Shown: positions 32,515 through 42,403, numbered from the stretch's first letter. The stretch is DNA of 64,000 bases from Magicicada septendecula (GCA_034769895.1 CM068372.1:386476282-386540281); one strand, 5' to 3'. Notes: a model not told the origin generated them from the sequence alone. Made by a program: numbers and translations.

Positions 32515-34041
32515 TGTAACGTATTGCGACGTTACAAATCCAGGGAACCCATCTTAACTGACGTCTGCCAATTACATGGGCTGCCTACGTTGTAACGAAC
32601 TATTATTAAAGTCAAATTAATTGAACAAATTACTTAATATAACTATAAGGAAACAAGGGAAGGTATTTTACTGATTTATGCACTCATTTTCATGTGTAAC
32701 AAGACGACTTCTCTTTATTAAGAACAGTTACTAAAAAGATCCCATGACATCATTAATTAAACTAAAATATTTAAATGCTTTTCATAAAACTTTGGGATCA
32801 AACTGATTATGTATTCTTATACCTCGGATCCGAGTTTACTTTAAGTATATTTATAGTAAAGACTTCTAATTATTTTCAGTTCATCTAGACGCTTGCAAGA
32901 CTTCTTTTACCATTTGAAGAATGGTATTATTACTTGAAGTGATAATAAGTTACATTTACATTTACGTATGATAATTGCATCTTACAATAAACTCTTAGAT
33001 TTTCTCATTTTAATTTTAAATAAAATTAATCGTCTTTGAAAAGTCTCTTTTTAAATGTGAGTGGTGTATCAAATATGATTAACTCTCGATAGCCAAGCTA
33101 TCGAGTCACCTTTACAATTGGTCGTAGTAACCTCGTCCTGGGGCGTCTGTCTTGGGAATTCTTGGAGTAGGCGTCATCATCTGTGTCGTGTCTTCGGCAA
33201 GAATTAGGTCGGATGTTCACTGCGGAGATTGAAGTTTCTTTGGTGAAAGTAGGTGTAGATTCACGGAGGTCCTCGTCAACGTCTTATGCATCGTATACGT
33301 GTATTTATGAAGTTTATGCAGATCACATCTTCAGGAGTGATGTTGTAACTGGATTTACCTCTTGAGGGGAGACGTCATCTTGCTTACCACTAGTTAAGTT
33401 TTTGTTTTACTTATTACATTTTTTTCTTAACACTTCTTTATATTATTCATACATTACACAATGCTCTCCACGTTTAGCAGTGGTAGCTAATATTCTAAAG
33501 TTAAATAAAAAACAAATACATTTTGGTGGAGCTCTCGCTCTTACGTCTGTACGGTGTGACGGCAACATAGCGACTCTCTCTCGATTGAACTGGCACATAA
33601 CAACGGAGAGGGGCAAGTACTCCGCGACAATATAGTTCCTATTTTTATTTAAGTTAACATTCTTATTACCAAAAACCATACATTAATTATACATATATAA
33701 TTTAAGTGAGTTATTTTAACTGCTATTCGTGCCTTCAACTTTCTAATTATAAACATTATGATTTTTATATCTTCCTAAATTACAGACGACTCGATAAACA
33801 CGTTGAGTCCGGAATTAACAGGTCACCGCATGATGACTAGCAAAGGGTTAATTATGATAATAATAACTTTTTACAATTCGACCTTTTTTATTAGTGCTTC
33901 TGTTGATTTTCATTCACTTCTCATTATCATACTGATTTAATACAGGGGCTTTAGGTTTAATAGTGCGATTTAAAAATACTTAATCGCTCGCAAACTTAAT
34001 TTTTATTTATTTAAGATTACAGTTAGAATTAAATCGTCACA
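32515..34041. repeat. Element B right LTR
   Basis: Begins TGTAACGTATTGCGACG and ends AATCGTCACA. Contains a 52-bp segment (32680-32731) missing from the left LTR. The small frames at 33183-33365 and 33402-33679 fall in this LTR; their left-copy equivalents are not all open, so they are not counted as genes. Confidence 0.9.
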
Positions 34042-34330
34042 ATATCATGCTAAAATGTCAGAGTAATCTGTCACTTTCCGGACGACGTGTTAAGCAATTT
34101 TCATATTAAATGCGCCCTGGAGTACGTTAGAACTGTGTCAGCGGCTGGCTTTGAACAAACTGCGCCGACCAGTGCGGTCTGGAACAGCCTCGATTGTTGA
34201 CGTATTATAAGTATCACGTAATTGCCTTTCATGTCCGTACCATTATTGACCTTTTATACACTGTTATGTAAGTTATCTTTACTTATTTTTGGTTGACAAT
34301 TATGAATAGTTTCGCTTAAATGCTTAAACA
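34042..34330 (-). mobile_element. LTR family C copy 3, second part
   Basis: The reverse complement aligns with 17985-18160 of the family C solo LTR: GGCAATTACGTGATACTTAT against GACAATTACGTGACACTTAT, then CGTCAACAATCGAGGCTGTT against CGTCAACAGTCGAAGCTATT. It completes the LTR interrupted at 29118. The far edge is not defined. Confidence 0.68.
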
Positions 34331-34680
34331 TATAAGTGAATCGCTTCATGTTAGAAGGACACATTTTCGTTCGACCAAATTTTGGGGGAAGTAGAAAAAA
34401 TTGTGTAATATATTAATACTTGATTATTTTTACATTGTAGTTTTAAGTATAATACAACACATTAACTTCATTATTAGTACGTTGAAACCCTCCCCCAAAT
34501 AAATGTGAATTATAGAGTTTTATAGACCTTCAAATGTCACGTAAACATGCCCTTTAAACAAATATCCGTATCTTCTAGGTGGCTGTAAACTTGGAAAGTG
34601 AAATATACACAAAAAACTTCTACAATTTAAAAAAGACATTAAAACATACTCTTGATAATAAAGACCTTTTTATTTATTAA
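34331..34680. other. No gene recognised
   Basis: AT-rich sequence between the family C LTR and the dispersed repeat; no frames of interest. Confidence 0.4.
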
Positions 34681-34684
34681 AAAA

Positions 34685-35500
34685 TCGGTATGGAGAACCA
34701 TACATGACTTCCATGTTTTAATCAATTATAAAATTATTTTTAATTTGTACACTCGGAACGAAACCAAAATGTATCAACATGCTTCTGGTAAAAACGCTGA
34801 GAAAGATAATCAAAATACGAATTGTACTTAGTTTTAATGTTTTAAAAATAATATAATAATTGATTAAATTGTCTTTTATTTAAACAACGCGAAAGAAACC
34901 GAATACCGCCCAACGTTTGTTACCTGTAAATTTCTGAAAACAAAAAAATTATTTTGATTACGTATCCGTAATTACATAGGATAGAACGATATCAGCTGTT
35001 AATATTAGGCCTATATTGAAATTTTTAAGTTTGAGGTCGAATAAATTTATAACATCGATACAAAAATTACCACCTTCCCCTTCAATTACGCTTTTTATTT
35101 ATAGATATTTCATCCACCTTTCTACAGTGGATTACTATGACCTTCTTTTCAGGATACTTTATTTATCAAAATTAGGTACTTTACTGTTGTTAAAACATAA
35201 AACGTTGCAGGTAAACTACCCCTTCCCCTTAACCAATCTTCAACAGAATCAATAGGCCTTGAGTCCTCTACAGCTCTGGCACATATGCAAAACATTATTT
35301 GATTCTGTTTGAATTTGCTGCAATTATCGTTCGCCATAGAAAAAATTATACACACAGACACTTTTAGGAAAATGACTTGTTTTCATGTTTTGAGCGTAGT
35401 ACAATCAGAATCTGCCCTTATTTTTTCGCAAACGATTTTTTCGCGGTCACCATACTCCCATTTCCTTACGGAACATGGAAGTAAAATGTACATTAATGAA
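34685..35500. repeat. Dispersed repeat D copy 1 (partner 48000-48690)
   Basis: Shared ordered blocks with 48000-48690: TGGAGAACCATACATGACTT, AGATATTTCATC.ACCTTTCTA, TTCAGGATACTTTATTTATC, GTTGCAGGTAAACTACCCC and TTTGATTCTGTTTGAATTTG. Both lie in the same orientation. Copy 1 is longer in the 34760-35020 part. A small minus-strand frame inside it is conserved in both copies (see the entries at 35149 and 48318). Confidence 0.8.
35149..35361 (-). CDS. Small conserved frame in repeat D, unknown
   Basis: I do not recognise this 70-residue frame. Its last 62 residues start MANDNCSKFKQNQI and end VKYLILINKVS. They align without gaps to the frame at 48318-48506, sharing KFKQNQI, CICARAVED/CICARVVED, LRGRGSLPATFY and KYLILINKVS. 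The DNA around it has indels between copies but the frame does not. That could mean coding constraint or simply a young, gap-free segment. No signal peptide or domain is evident. Confidence 0.3.
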   Translation of the reverse strand: MSVCIIFSMANDNCSKFKQNQIMFCICARAVEDSRPIDSVEDWLRGRGSLPATFYVLTTVKYLILINKVS

Positions 35501-35559
35501 AAGAAGTAAATCAAAACTATGCGCTGAATAATTTTAATTTTTAAAACAATTTTAACAAT

Positions 35560-36380
35560 AACGGCTGATAGGACCTTGTAAGGGCCCCTGCCTAGGGTAC
35601 AGATGAAAAGCGGTCAACGGCCTCGAAGGTGGAATAGGAAGAAATTCCCAACGGTGGACAAGGCTTTAAAACCAGACGCGTCTATTCTCGTATCGGGCGG
35701 CGTTCTGGTCAGTTGTCCGTTTCCCCATGTGAGGGGCGGCTGTTTTAACAAGCCTCTCCGGCTCATAACCGGAGTTGTATTTTCGTTGGTACTTATCCCA
35801 ACTCCCCTTAAAAACTAATTAATATTACAGAAAAGCTTCTAAAGGAAAATTTGTCTCGGGCGCACCAGCGCAAGATGGGCGATCGTATTCCGGGGTGTCC
35901 ATCAGTTCGAAGCAAAATGGGGAATCGGAGCACCTCAAGAACCCCCTAAGATTTAAAAACAAAAGTCTTTCAAAGATTTATGGCTCCAAGAAAATTGAAG
36001 GTGGGTACAGGCTTAGACCCAAAGAAGAACTTTACAGGGATCTGGAAGATCTGGAAACGGCTTTCCGAAGGGAAAGACTGAAATTTCTTGGACATAGGTT
36101 TCGGATGAATCGGTCCAGATTAAATAAACAAATTTTCAAATATTTTGGCAACTTATTAGTCTGAATGAATACATCAAACAACTCAATGAGGAAATGATGA
36201 AACTGGGTATCTTTTTGAACGACTGTATGGATATAAATACATAAAGTAACAAAATTCAAAATCTTGAGGTTTTATGCGGTGAAAAGAAGACGAGGAAGGG
36301 GTGGACAGTGGAAAGGAAGGCGGCGCATAGTGTGATAATGAGGGCCTTCTGGCCGGAGGAGAAAAGGAAATGATATTCGC
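35560..36380 (+). pseudogene. Internally deleted non-LTR element (5' leader joined to RT tail)
   Basis: The left part (35575-35940) has AAGGGCCCCTGCCTAGGG, GGCCTCGAAGGTGGAATAGG and GGGCGCACCAGCGCAAGATG, resembling the 5' leader of arthropod RTE-like elements. It joins directly at about 35945 to the C-terminal RT block: KIYGSKKIEGGYRLRPKEEL, LETAFRRERLKFLGHRFRMN, RLNKQIFKYF. With frame changes it continues to EEMMKLGIFL, KKTRKGWTVERKAAHSV and AFWPEEKRK near 36360. Endonuclease and RT catalytic domains are absent. Either an internally deleted copy or a deliberate short derivative that keeps both ends. Confidence 0.7.
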
Positions 36381-36750
36381 GTGCTCCACGGCTGGCCTTT
36401 TTGTGTATAAAAAAAAATTAACAAACAATTGTCATCTTTACTTTCATTATTCTTCTTTCCATTTTGTGTAGGCCACAACAAAATATCACTATGAAACCTC
36501 ATTATTAAGTACTCTTTTTACCTTGGAATTCTTAAATCGTGCAGCACCACATTTCGAAAGCTTCCAATTAACTCCATTCTAATTTCCACTCACGTTCCTG
36601 GTTTCTAGGCCATATGTACACATGTTCCGAATGAAACTCTATGAAAATGTTTACCTGGTTTTCAAAGAAACGTTTTTGGACAGCAGAAGACGTATTTTCA
36701 TCACAAAATACTCCTCTTGCTATCTTAGCCTTAGTGCTGAGTGTATATAT

Positions 36751-36951
36751 TGTTACGACTATCTCACGAAACGCTGTATTGTACAATGGAAATAAAATAA
36801 AGACACCAGTAAAGTCACTAATTAAATGTATTTGTTATAACTAGTAACAAATTACAATTTATAATAAAAAAGGAGCTCTCATACAATAATTCAAATTAAT
36901 TTGTCCATACAAAATATTAATGCCACCTTATTACAATAACGCACTAATCAT
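36751..36951 (-). mobile_element. LTR family C copy 4, truncated
   Basis: A sharp start TGTTACGACTATCTCACG at 36751, then TACAATGGAAATAAAATAAA, GACACCAGTAAAGTCACTAA, GCCACCTTATTACA and GCACTAATCA. It ends where the RT relic begins at 36952. The promoter half is missing. Confidence 0.62.
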
Positions 36952-37244
36952 TATCATCTTCTTCTTAACGGTTTTAGGCTTTAGCGGCCTCTTCTTATTC
37001 CACCTTTTCTTAGGTCTACCAATTTTTCTTCTGCCTCTAGGGTTGTAATCTTTCGCCATATTCAGTATTCTAATTTCTTGCATTCTATTTATATATTGAA
37101 TCCATTATCTTATGTATTGTTTAATCCTTTCATAAACTGCAAAAATATCTAAACCACTTCTTATCTCTTCATTTTTTGTATGATCTCGTCTATTACACCA
37201 TTTAACTGATCTCAGAAATTTCATTTCAGTTATTTTTTTATTTC
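36952..37244 (-). pseudogene. Non-LTR RT C-terminal tail, target of element A
   Basis: The minus strand reads EMKFLRSVKWCNRRDHTKNE, IQYINRMQEIRILNMAKDYN, PRGRRKIGRPKKRWNKKRP, with one stop. This is the 'MKFLRS..G..RRD...NE' to 'GRR..GRP.KRW' tail of RTE-like proteins. Its 5'-truncated end abuts the left LTR of element A. Confidence 0.8.
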
Positions 37245-38913
37245 AGTTTGTAACGTCACAGAACGTTCCATAAAAAGAAATCATTTATATAGTGAGTTAG
37301 CATAGGAGGAAAGTGAAGTGAACAGTATCGAACCCAAGTAGTCCCAAAAAATTGTGTAATTTTGTATAATAATTATTTCTATCAACTTGAAAAAACGACC
37401 AAACTATGACTAAGACAAAACCCCATATATATTATTAAAGTGAATAAGAGTGAAAAAACCATAAGACACTATAAGAGAGAGAAATAATGTCAGAATCCAC
37501 CAGAATAAAGTCAATAATTATTAAGTTTTATAACTATGAATAGGGTATTAAAAACTATTTTTTGTGAATAAATGGACATGATCCATTATTATATTATGTG
37601 ATGTAAATAAAATAAATGTATTAAATGACTTAAATACATTATTAGAAAGAGTTTAAGTTAAAATAAAAATTGTATATTTGCAATGACAAAAAAATATTAA
37701 TGTGTTGGATTTGAGACCATACACCAAGATTTCATGAAAAAATTAATTATTATCAGATTTAAATAAAAACTATACGTAATTGTCAAGCAGACAATAGTGA
37801 ACAATTTATCTTAAATAAAGGAAGCTGTCAAATGAATAAAAAGCAGTCAAAATAGCCAAAAAACAGTGTTAACTAAAAACATGTAATAGGCATTCAATAT
37901 TGTATAATTTATGAATTTAATGTTGCCAAAATGCAACCAAACTGTATTAGAAAGCTGTAATATGATATAAAGCAACTATACTAATATACCTGACTGACTT
38001 TAAAATTGTAATAGTCAAGTCAGCAAAATATTTACTTATACCATGTATGCCTGAAGCCAATCATCCAGTACAAAAATAATCATATCTGGCTAAATACTTA
38101 CATAATACTAACAAAAATAAGATAGAAAGGTACAATACATCAGAATACCTTAATAAGAAACAAACTCAGTTGAAAGTAAAGTCAATTCTAAAAGAATTTA
38201 ACTAATTAGAGTGAGATTTGTCACACCATAAAAAATGACATCTCAAGACCAATCAATGATGCTATGTCATCTTGTGATAAATATAATATATGTACAGAGT
38301 AACCAGGTATCACAAAAGATAGACAAAATAATAAACTCTGTGTGTATAGTAGTGAAATAATACATATATTAAAGAAAAAGACTAATCATTGTATTAGAAA
38401 ACTGACAAGAATCTAGGCCATGAGCAGAGGCCATATAAAATTGTATTTATTTGTGTTTTATTGATGTTAAAATTTGTTTATTTTGTTGTAGGAAAGTAGT
38501 AGTAGTAGATGTTCAGCTTGTGGAAGGAACTTTGTAACTCCACAACAATTTTTGTTATAAAAATTGAGTTTTCAATGACAACAACTCAAGGTGAGGGTTG
38601 TATATTGTATTGTTTATTAGACTTAAGTTAATTAGATACCAATCATATTTAGTATCGCTAGATTCAGTTAAAAACAAGGAATCTAAATGCATTAATGGCA
38701 TACAAATTGTGAGTACTAATGTGAAACTGTTTGATAAATACCAGTGTAAATTTTGAAATATCCTTTGTATGAAGAATAAGAAATTCGTTCTAAAAGCTTC
38801 TACGGAAGTGAAAATTGTTCTATGACATTCCATTTCGTTTATTCTCGAACAATCTAGAAAGAATTTTTACACAAATATACCGGAAGTCGATGAAAACAGT
38901 CTACCTGATTTAG

Positions 38914-38920
38914 TATAAAA
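38914..38920 (+). promoter_or_regulatory. TATA box of element A LTR
   Basis: TATAAAA, followed within 35 bases by A-rich sequence where transcription would start (about 38945). Repeated at 45382-45388 in the right LTR. Confidence 0.65.
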
Positions 38921-40153
38921 GCGAGACCAAATTCGACCCAAAAACACTTGAAGATTGAACTCCAGAACTGATGCATCTCACACAACACTGATCAACGCAG
39001 CTAAGGCGAAACCAAAGAGGCGAGAAATCGACAAGACACGGCAGGAAGGCTTTTCCCGTACATAGACATAACCGACTGACTTAACCTCAACGAGAGTCTA
39101 CGCCAAAAAGTATCGCTGAAATAGAGCAGCGATACGGCAAATTTTAATAGAAATCACGCAGCCAGAACGTCGACGGCCCAGGAGGGACCAAAAATTTAAA
39201 TAGCGAACGAATTCTGCTGGGTTCGCATTGACTGACTAACGTGACAAATAATTTCCCCGAACGTAAACAAACAATACACTAAGCCTTCCTCAACACAGCA
39301 TGGGAATCAGCGCTGCGGTGGCAGATTTCTGAATCAACGCTAAACAGATGATTCGCAGCGGCGGCGTTTGAACGAGATTCTACTGCCAAACGTTTTGACA
39401 TAAAGTGCGGAAAAAGTAATGATCGCAAAATTTGACTTTAAATAGATTCAGTGTACACCCGAAGAGGCGAGATTGAGAAACTACCCGAAGGAAGTGTCCA
39501 GTGAGAGAATAAACGACCATTGGAACGTGAGTTACCAAAATTAAAGTCATTTGTTACCTGGTTACATTTATCACACAGTTGTACTTTAAACGCCACACAT
39601 ACACCTTCAAATCAATTAGTTTTTTCTTGTAAGGCATCTAATTGATATGTCTTGGTAGTTCAAAGGAGTCACGTCCTGAGAGTAAAGTTTTTTCACATAT
39701 TAAACTCATGCTTTTCAACTGAGTCAAAATCTGAAATATACTAGCCGATACTTGATTGGATATATATAAAAAATTGTCAATAATAATAACTTGTAAAATT
39801 TTTTCTCTGCAATTTTTTTTAATTTTTTTTTCTTTTTATGAATGTTAGTCCTTCAGACGATTTGTTTGTTGTTTTTAAAGAATCATTAAACTTAACTGAT
39901 TTTTCAAAGCTAAACTGACTTGTTTAAATTTTTCCGTAGATTTAAAAATTTTATCAATCACATTTAATTTTTTCTTGGAACAAACGTTTCCAAGTGGCGC
40001 CCACAAAAAGCATAGTTTTAAGTTGTGTTACAGGACTACATCACTGCAGAGGATCCAGTCAACAGAGTAAGTAACAAAAGTGCGCGGAGGTAACGCCCGA
40101 CAGATTACAACACAAACAACAACACCCACTACACTACTTGTTTTTCTATAAAT

Positions 40154-40171
40154 TGGCTTCCATCGCGGGGC
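40154..40171 (+). other. Degenerate second primer-binding site inside LTR A
   Basis: TGGCTTCCATCGCGGGGC sits 69 bases before the true site. Both are framed by the same words: TTTTTCTATAAAT before and TTGAA.AAG after. The right LTR has the copy at 46622-46639. It looks like a duplicated LTR/PBS junction whose outer copy became part of the LTR. Confidence 0.75.
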
Positions 40172-40222
40172 TTGAAGAAGGACGTACTCACTCATATTCA
40201 CACCCATTGTTTTTCTATAAAT

Positions 40223-40240
40223 TGGCGCCCAACGTGGGGC
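40223..40240 (+). promoter_or_regulatory. Primer-binding site (tRNA-Lys)
   Basis: TGGCGCCCAACGTGGGGC is the complement of the 3' 18 nt of insect tRNA-Lys including CCA, the primer used by Drosophila gypsy-type elements. It lies three bases after the left LTR, fixing element orientation as plus. Confidence 0.92.
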
Positions 40241-40283
40241 TTGAAAAAGACGGAACAAGCCCGGCAACTACCGACATATTAAA

Positions 40284-40649
40284 ATGCCGCAACCAAAGGG
40301 AAAGAAGGTGAAGAAGACTGCGGAACCCGAGTTAAGTGTGGAAGACGGAGAGGCAGTACAGGTCGAGGAAACAGAATTAGAACCGCCCACACTAGAAATG
40401 GAAAGACCGGTACAAACGGCAGACGAATTGGAGGAACAAACGGGAGAAGAACCCATACAAATGGTAGAACAAACAGAAAAACCCGAACCAGAAAAAATAA
40501 CAGAGAGCGTTGACGCGAATGTTTTAAGGATGATGTTCCAAACGCTAAACGAAAATATGAACAAAAATATAGAATCCCTGAAGGAGGATATGAACGAAAA
40601 TACTAAAAAAGTAATGAGCAAATGTTCCAAGGGATGGAAGAAAAAATGA
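40284..40649 (+). CDS. gag-like protein, N-terminal frame
   Basis: 121 codons starting at the first ATG after the primer-binding site (context AAAATG). The beginning is basic (MPQPKGKKVKK), then Glu/Pro-rich (about residues 15-75), then heptad-like NENMNKNIESLKEDMNEN at about 90-107, which opens a coiled coil. It ends at TGA 40647-40649. The coiled coil continues in the -1 frame, which is open from 40607, so the two frames overlap by 43 nt. The overlap contains two A6 runs (40605-40610 and 40641-40646). This is either a one-base loss or miscall in an A run, or a site of -1 frameshifting. I judge it the true N-terminus of the gag at 40607-42403. Confidence 0.75.
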   Translation: MPQPKGKKVKKTAEPELSVEDGEAVQVEETELEPPTLEMERPVQTADELEEQTGEEPIQMVEQTEKPEPEKITESVDANVLRMMFQTLNENMNKNIESLKEDMNENTKKVMSKCSKGWKKK

Positions 40650-42403
40650 ACAAAAACCCAGAATCTTTAAAGGAGGGTATGAACAAAAATATAGAATCCC
40701 TGAATAAAAACAGACAGGAAGATAAGGAGGAAATAAAAGGAAGCATAGAGTCCCTGAAAAAAGAAATTAGCATAAAATACGAAATAGTAAACAAAAGGAT
40801 CGATGATAATAAGATCGATAGTGACAAGAAGGTCGAAAACATGGAGAAACAATTGGAAAGGTTACGGGAGGGAAACAATACACGTTTCGAAAAGATAGAG
40901 GAACAAACAGTAGAGACCAAACAAGATGTTAGAAATCTCGAAAACAAGGTAAGGCAGAACCAAGACGCCATCATGCAGGAAGTCCAGAAAGACGTTAGCG
41001 AGAGGATGCAGGAAACATATGACATCGCTAACAGGCTGGATGAACAAATAAAAACTAACAAAGATAGTATACTGGAAATAGACCAGAGAGAGAAAAACCT
41101 GCAGGAAAGATTAGAGGCGCTGAGAGACACACCAATGCTAAACACTCATACGTGTCATGGTGAAAACAGGGAAGTAATCAACTTCCAGGACTATCGACGA
41201 AACCCAATGGAATTTTTGGAAAGAATGGAGGAGTTTATTGGGAGAAATAGAGAAACAAGGTGGGACAGGATAAGAGAGATGCTTGACGAGACGTTTAAAA
41301 ATACTAAGGATAACTGGTGGATAGCGGTACGACCCGAAATAACGAATTTAGCAGAGTTTAAACACCAGTTTAATAAAAAGTATTGGTCAGAGACCGCACA
41401 AAACAGAGTAAGAATGGACATTTTCTATGGCAAATACGACGCGTCCTATGGACAGTCCCCGACGTCTTATTTCCTGGGAAAGGTATGTTTAGCACGGAAG
41501 TTGATACCGCCGATCCCAGAAGAATGTTTGGTAAGGCAGTTAGCTGGACATTACAGCTATGGGATCAAGGATGCCCAATTATACCAACAAATTAGCAAAA
41601 TAGCCGATCTGGCCAAATTATTGGAAAATTGCGAATCCACAGGAAGGTTCCAGGATTACCAACCCCCCAATCGTAAGGTAGAGTACAACAACAATAATAA
41701 CGGACCAAACCGGAATGGAGGTGGGAACGGTAATAATCTAAACACCAATAATCAGAATAATAATATCCCACCAAATGGCCGAAATGATAACATTCAGGGC
41801 CCAATTAACCGCAACTATCCGGGACCAAACAGAGGTAACTACACCGGGAATAACTACGGTAGGAACTTCCACCAGGGAAACGGTTATCGCGGGAATAATT
41901 ATAGAGGAAGTAATTATGGTCAACGTAATGGTTATCGCAACGGGGGAAACCAAGGAGGAGGCGATAGGAGAAACCAAAATGAATATAGGCCCCAGGTAAA
42001 TTATACAATGGCCAATCACCGACGGCCATATCCACCTAATGTACCCACTTACATGTTTTACCCACAACAGGCGCCAGGTAGCCAGGGTGATACGGCGAAT
42101 AACCGTCAGCAGTTTTCAGAGGGTAGGAGTAGCGAACCACCCCGAAACGAAAGTAACAACCAACAAGAGCCAAACGCTAATCAAAATAATAATGAGAATC
42201 GGGTAACAGTTCACGAAAATCCGGGTTTTTCATTACAGCATAATCAGGCAAGTAATGACGAAAAACCCCGAGTATTTTATGTAAACCATGTATTGGCAGA
42301 AACTGGCCGAGAACCAGATAATGATCCCCAAAATGAAAGTGAGAGAGAGGAGGAATTCCGCTATGCAGAAAAATTATGGCCCAAACATGTGATGAGATGG
42401 TAA
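40607..42403 (+). CDS. gag-like capsid protein of element A
   Basis: The first Met is at 40622 (593 codons), but the frame is open from 40607 and continues the preceding frame. Counting from that Met: residues 1-170 form a long coiled coil with repeated MNKNIESL-like units. 187-338 resembles a retrotransposon gag capsid domain (INFQDYRRNPMEFLERMEEF; DNWWIAVRPEITNLAEFKHQ; YFLGKVCLARKLIPPIP). About 345-460 is Asn/Gly/Arg-rich with NNYRG and GYRNGG repeats; the rest is Gln/Asn/Glu-rich. There is no CX2CX4HX4C knuckle, so RNA packaging may rely on the RGG-like tail. Codon use is A-rich. The frame stays intact over nearly 1.8 kb while pol is missing, implying recent function. It would assemble particles in the cytoplasm. 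Antisense frames at 40603-42067 are shadows. Confidence 0.85.
   Translation, partial: KSNEQMFQGMEEKMNKNPESLKEGMNKNIESLNKNRQEDKEEIKGSIESLKKEISIKYEIVNKRIDDNKIDSDKKVENMEKQLERLREGNNTRFEKIEEQTVETKQDVRNLENKVRQNQDAIMQEVQKDVSERMQETYDIANRLDEQIKTNKDSILEIDQREKNLQERLEALRDTPMLNTHTCHGENREVINFQDYRRNPMEFLERMEEFIGRNRETRWDRIREMLDETFKNTKDNWWIAVRPEITNLAEFKHQFNKKYWSETAQNRVRMDIFYGKYDASYGQSPTSYFLGKVCLARKLIPPIPEECLVRQLAGHYSYGIKDAQLYQQISKIADLAKLLENCESTGRFQDYQPPNRKVEYNNNNNGPNRNGGGNGNNLNTNNQNNNIPPNGRNDNIQGPINRNYPGPNRGNYTGNNYGRNFHQGNGYRGNNYRGSNYGQRNGYRNGGNQGGGDRRNQNEYRPQVNYTMANHRRPYPPNVPTYMFYPQQAPGSQGDTANNRQQFSEGRSSEPPRNESNNQQEPNANQNNNENRVTVHENPGFSLQHNQASNDEKPRVFYVNHVLAETGREPDNDPQNESEREEEFRYAEKLWPKHVMRW

Larger units (their letters stand above)
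29119..34041. mobile_element. LTR element B (non-coding, recent)
   Basis: A 4.9-kb element with LTRs of 1476 and 1527 bp (TGTAACG...CGTCACA), flanked by a 4-bp target duplication ATAT (29115-29118 and 34042-34045). It has no recognisable gag or pol. By eye the LTRs differ at about eight single bases plus a 52-bp segment (32680-32731) present only in the right copy, so the insertion is fairly recent. Orientation is uncertain: a purine-rich run on the minus strand (GCGGTGGAGTA) abuts the left LTR as a polypurine tract would, which favours minus. It was inserted into an older family C LTR. Confidence 0.88.
37249..40219 (+). repeat. Element A left LTR
   Basis: Begins TGTAACGTCACAGAACG. The promoter TATAAAA is at 38914-38920 and a poly(A) signal AATAAA at 39508-39513, so U3 is about 1.7 kb, with a long region after the poly(A) signal. 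The end lies within CTATAA at 40215-40220. Its length far exceeds the few hundred bases usual for insect LTRs. The minus frame at 38555-38833 is present in both LTRs but has no recognisable domain. Confidence 0.92.

Noticed and set aside
38555..38833. 92-residue minus frame, identical copy at 45023-45301
   Set aside because: Identity simply reflects the two young LTRs. No domain and no way to separate it from chance.
40028..40267. 79-residue minus frame with repeated RWxPIYRKT
   Set aside because: It is the antisense of the duplicated primer-binding-site region; the repeat is explained by that duplication.
40603..41145. 180-residue minus frame opposite gag (and further antisense frames to 42067)
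   Set aside because: Shadow of the A-rich gag frame; hydrophobic Ser/Leu/Phe composition is what the antisense of Lys/Glu/Asn codons gives.
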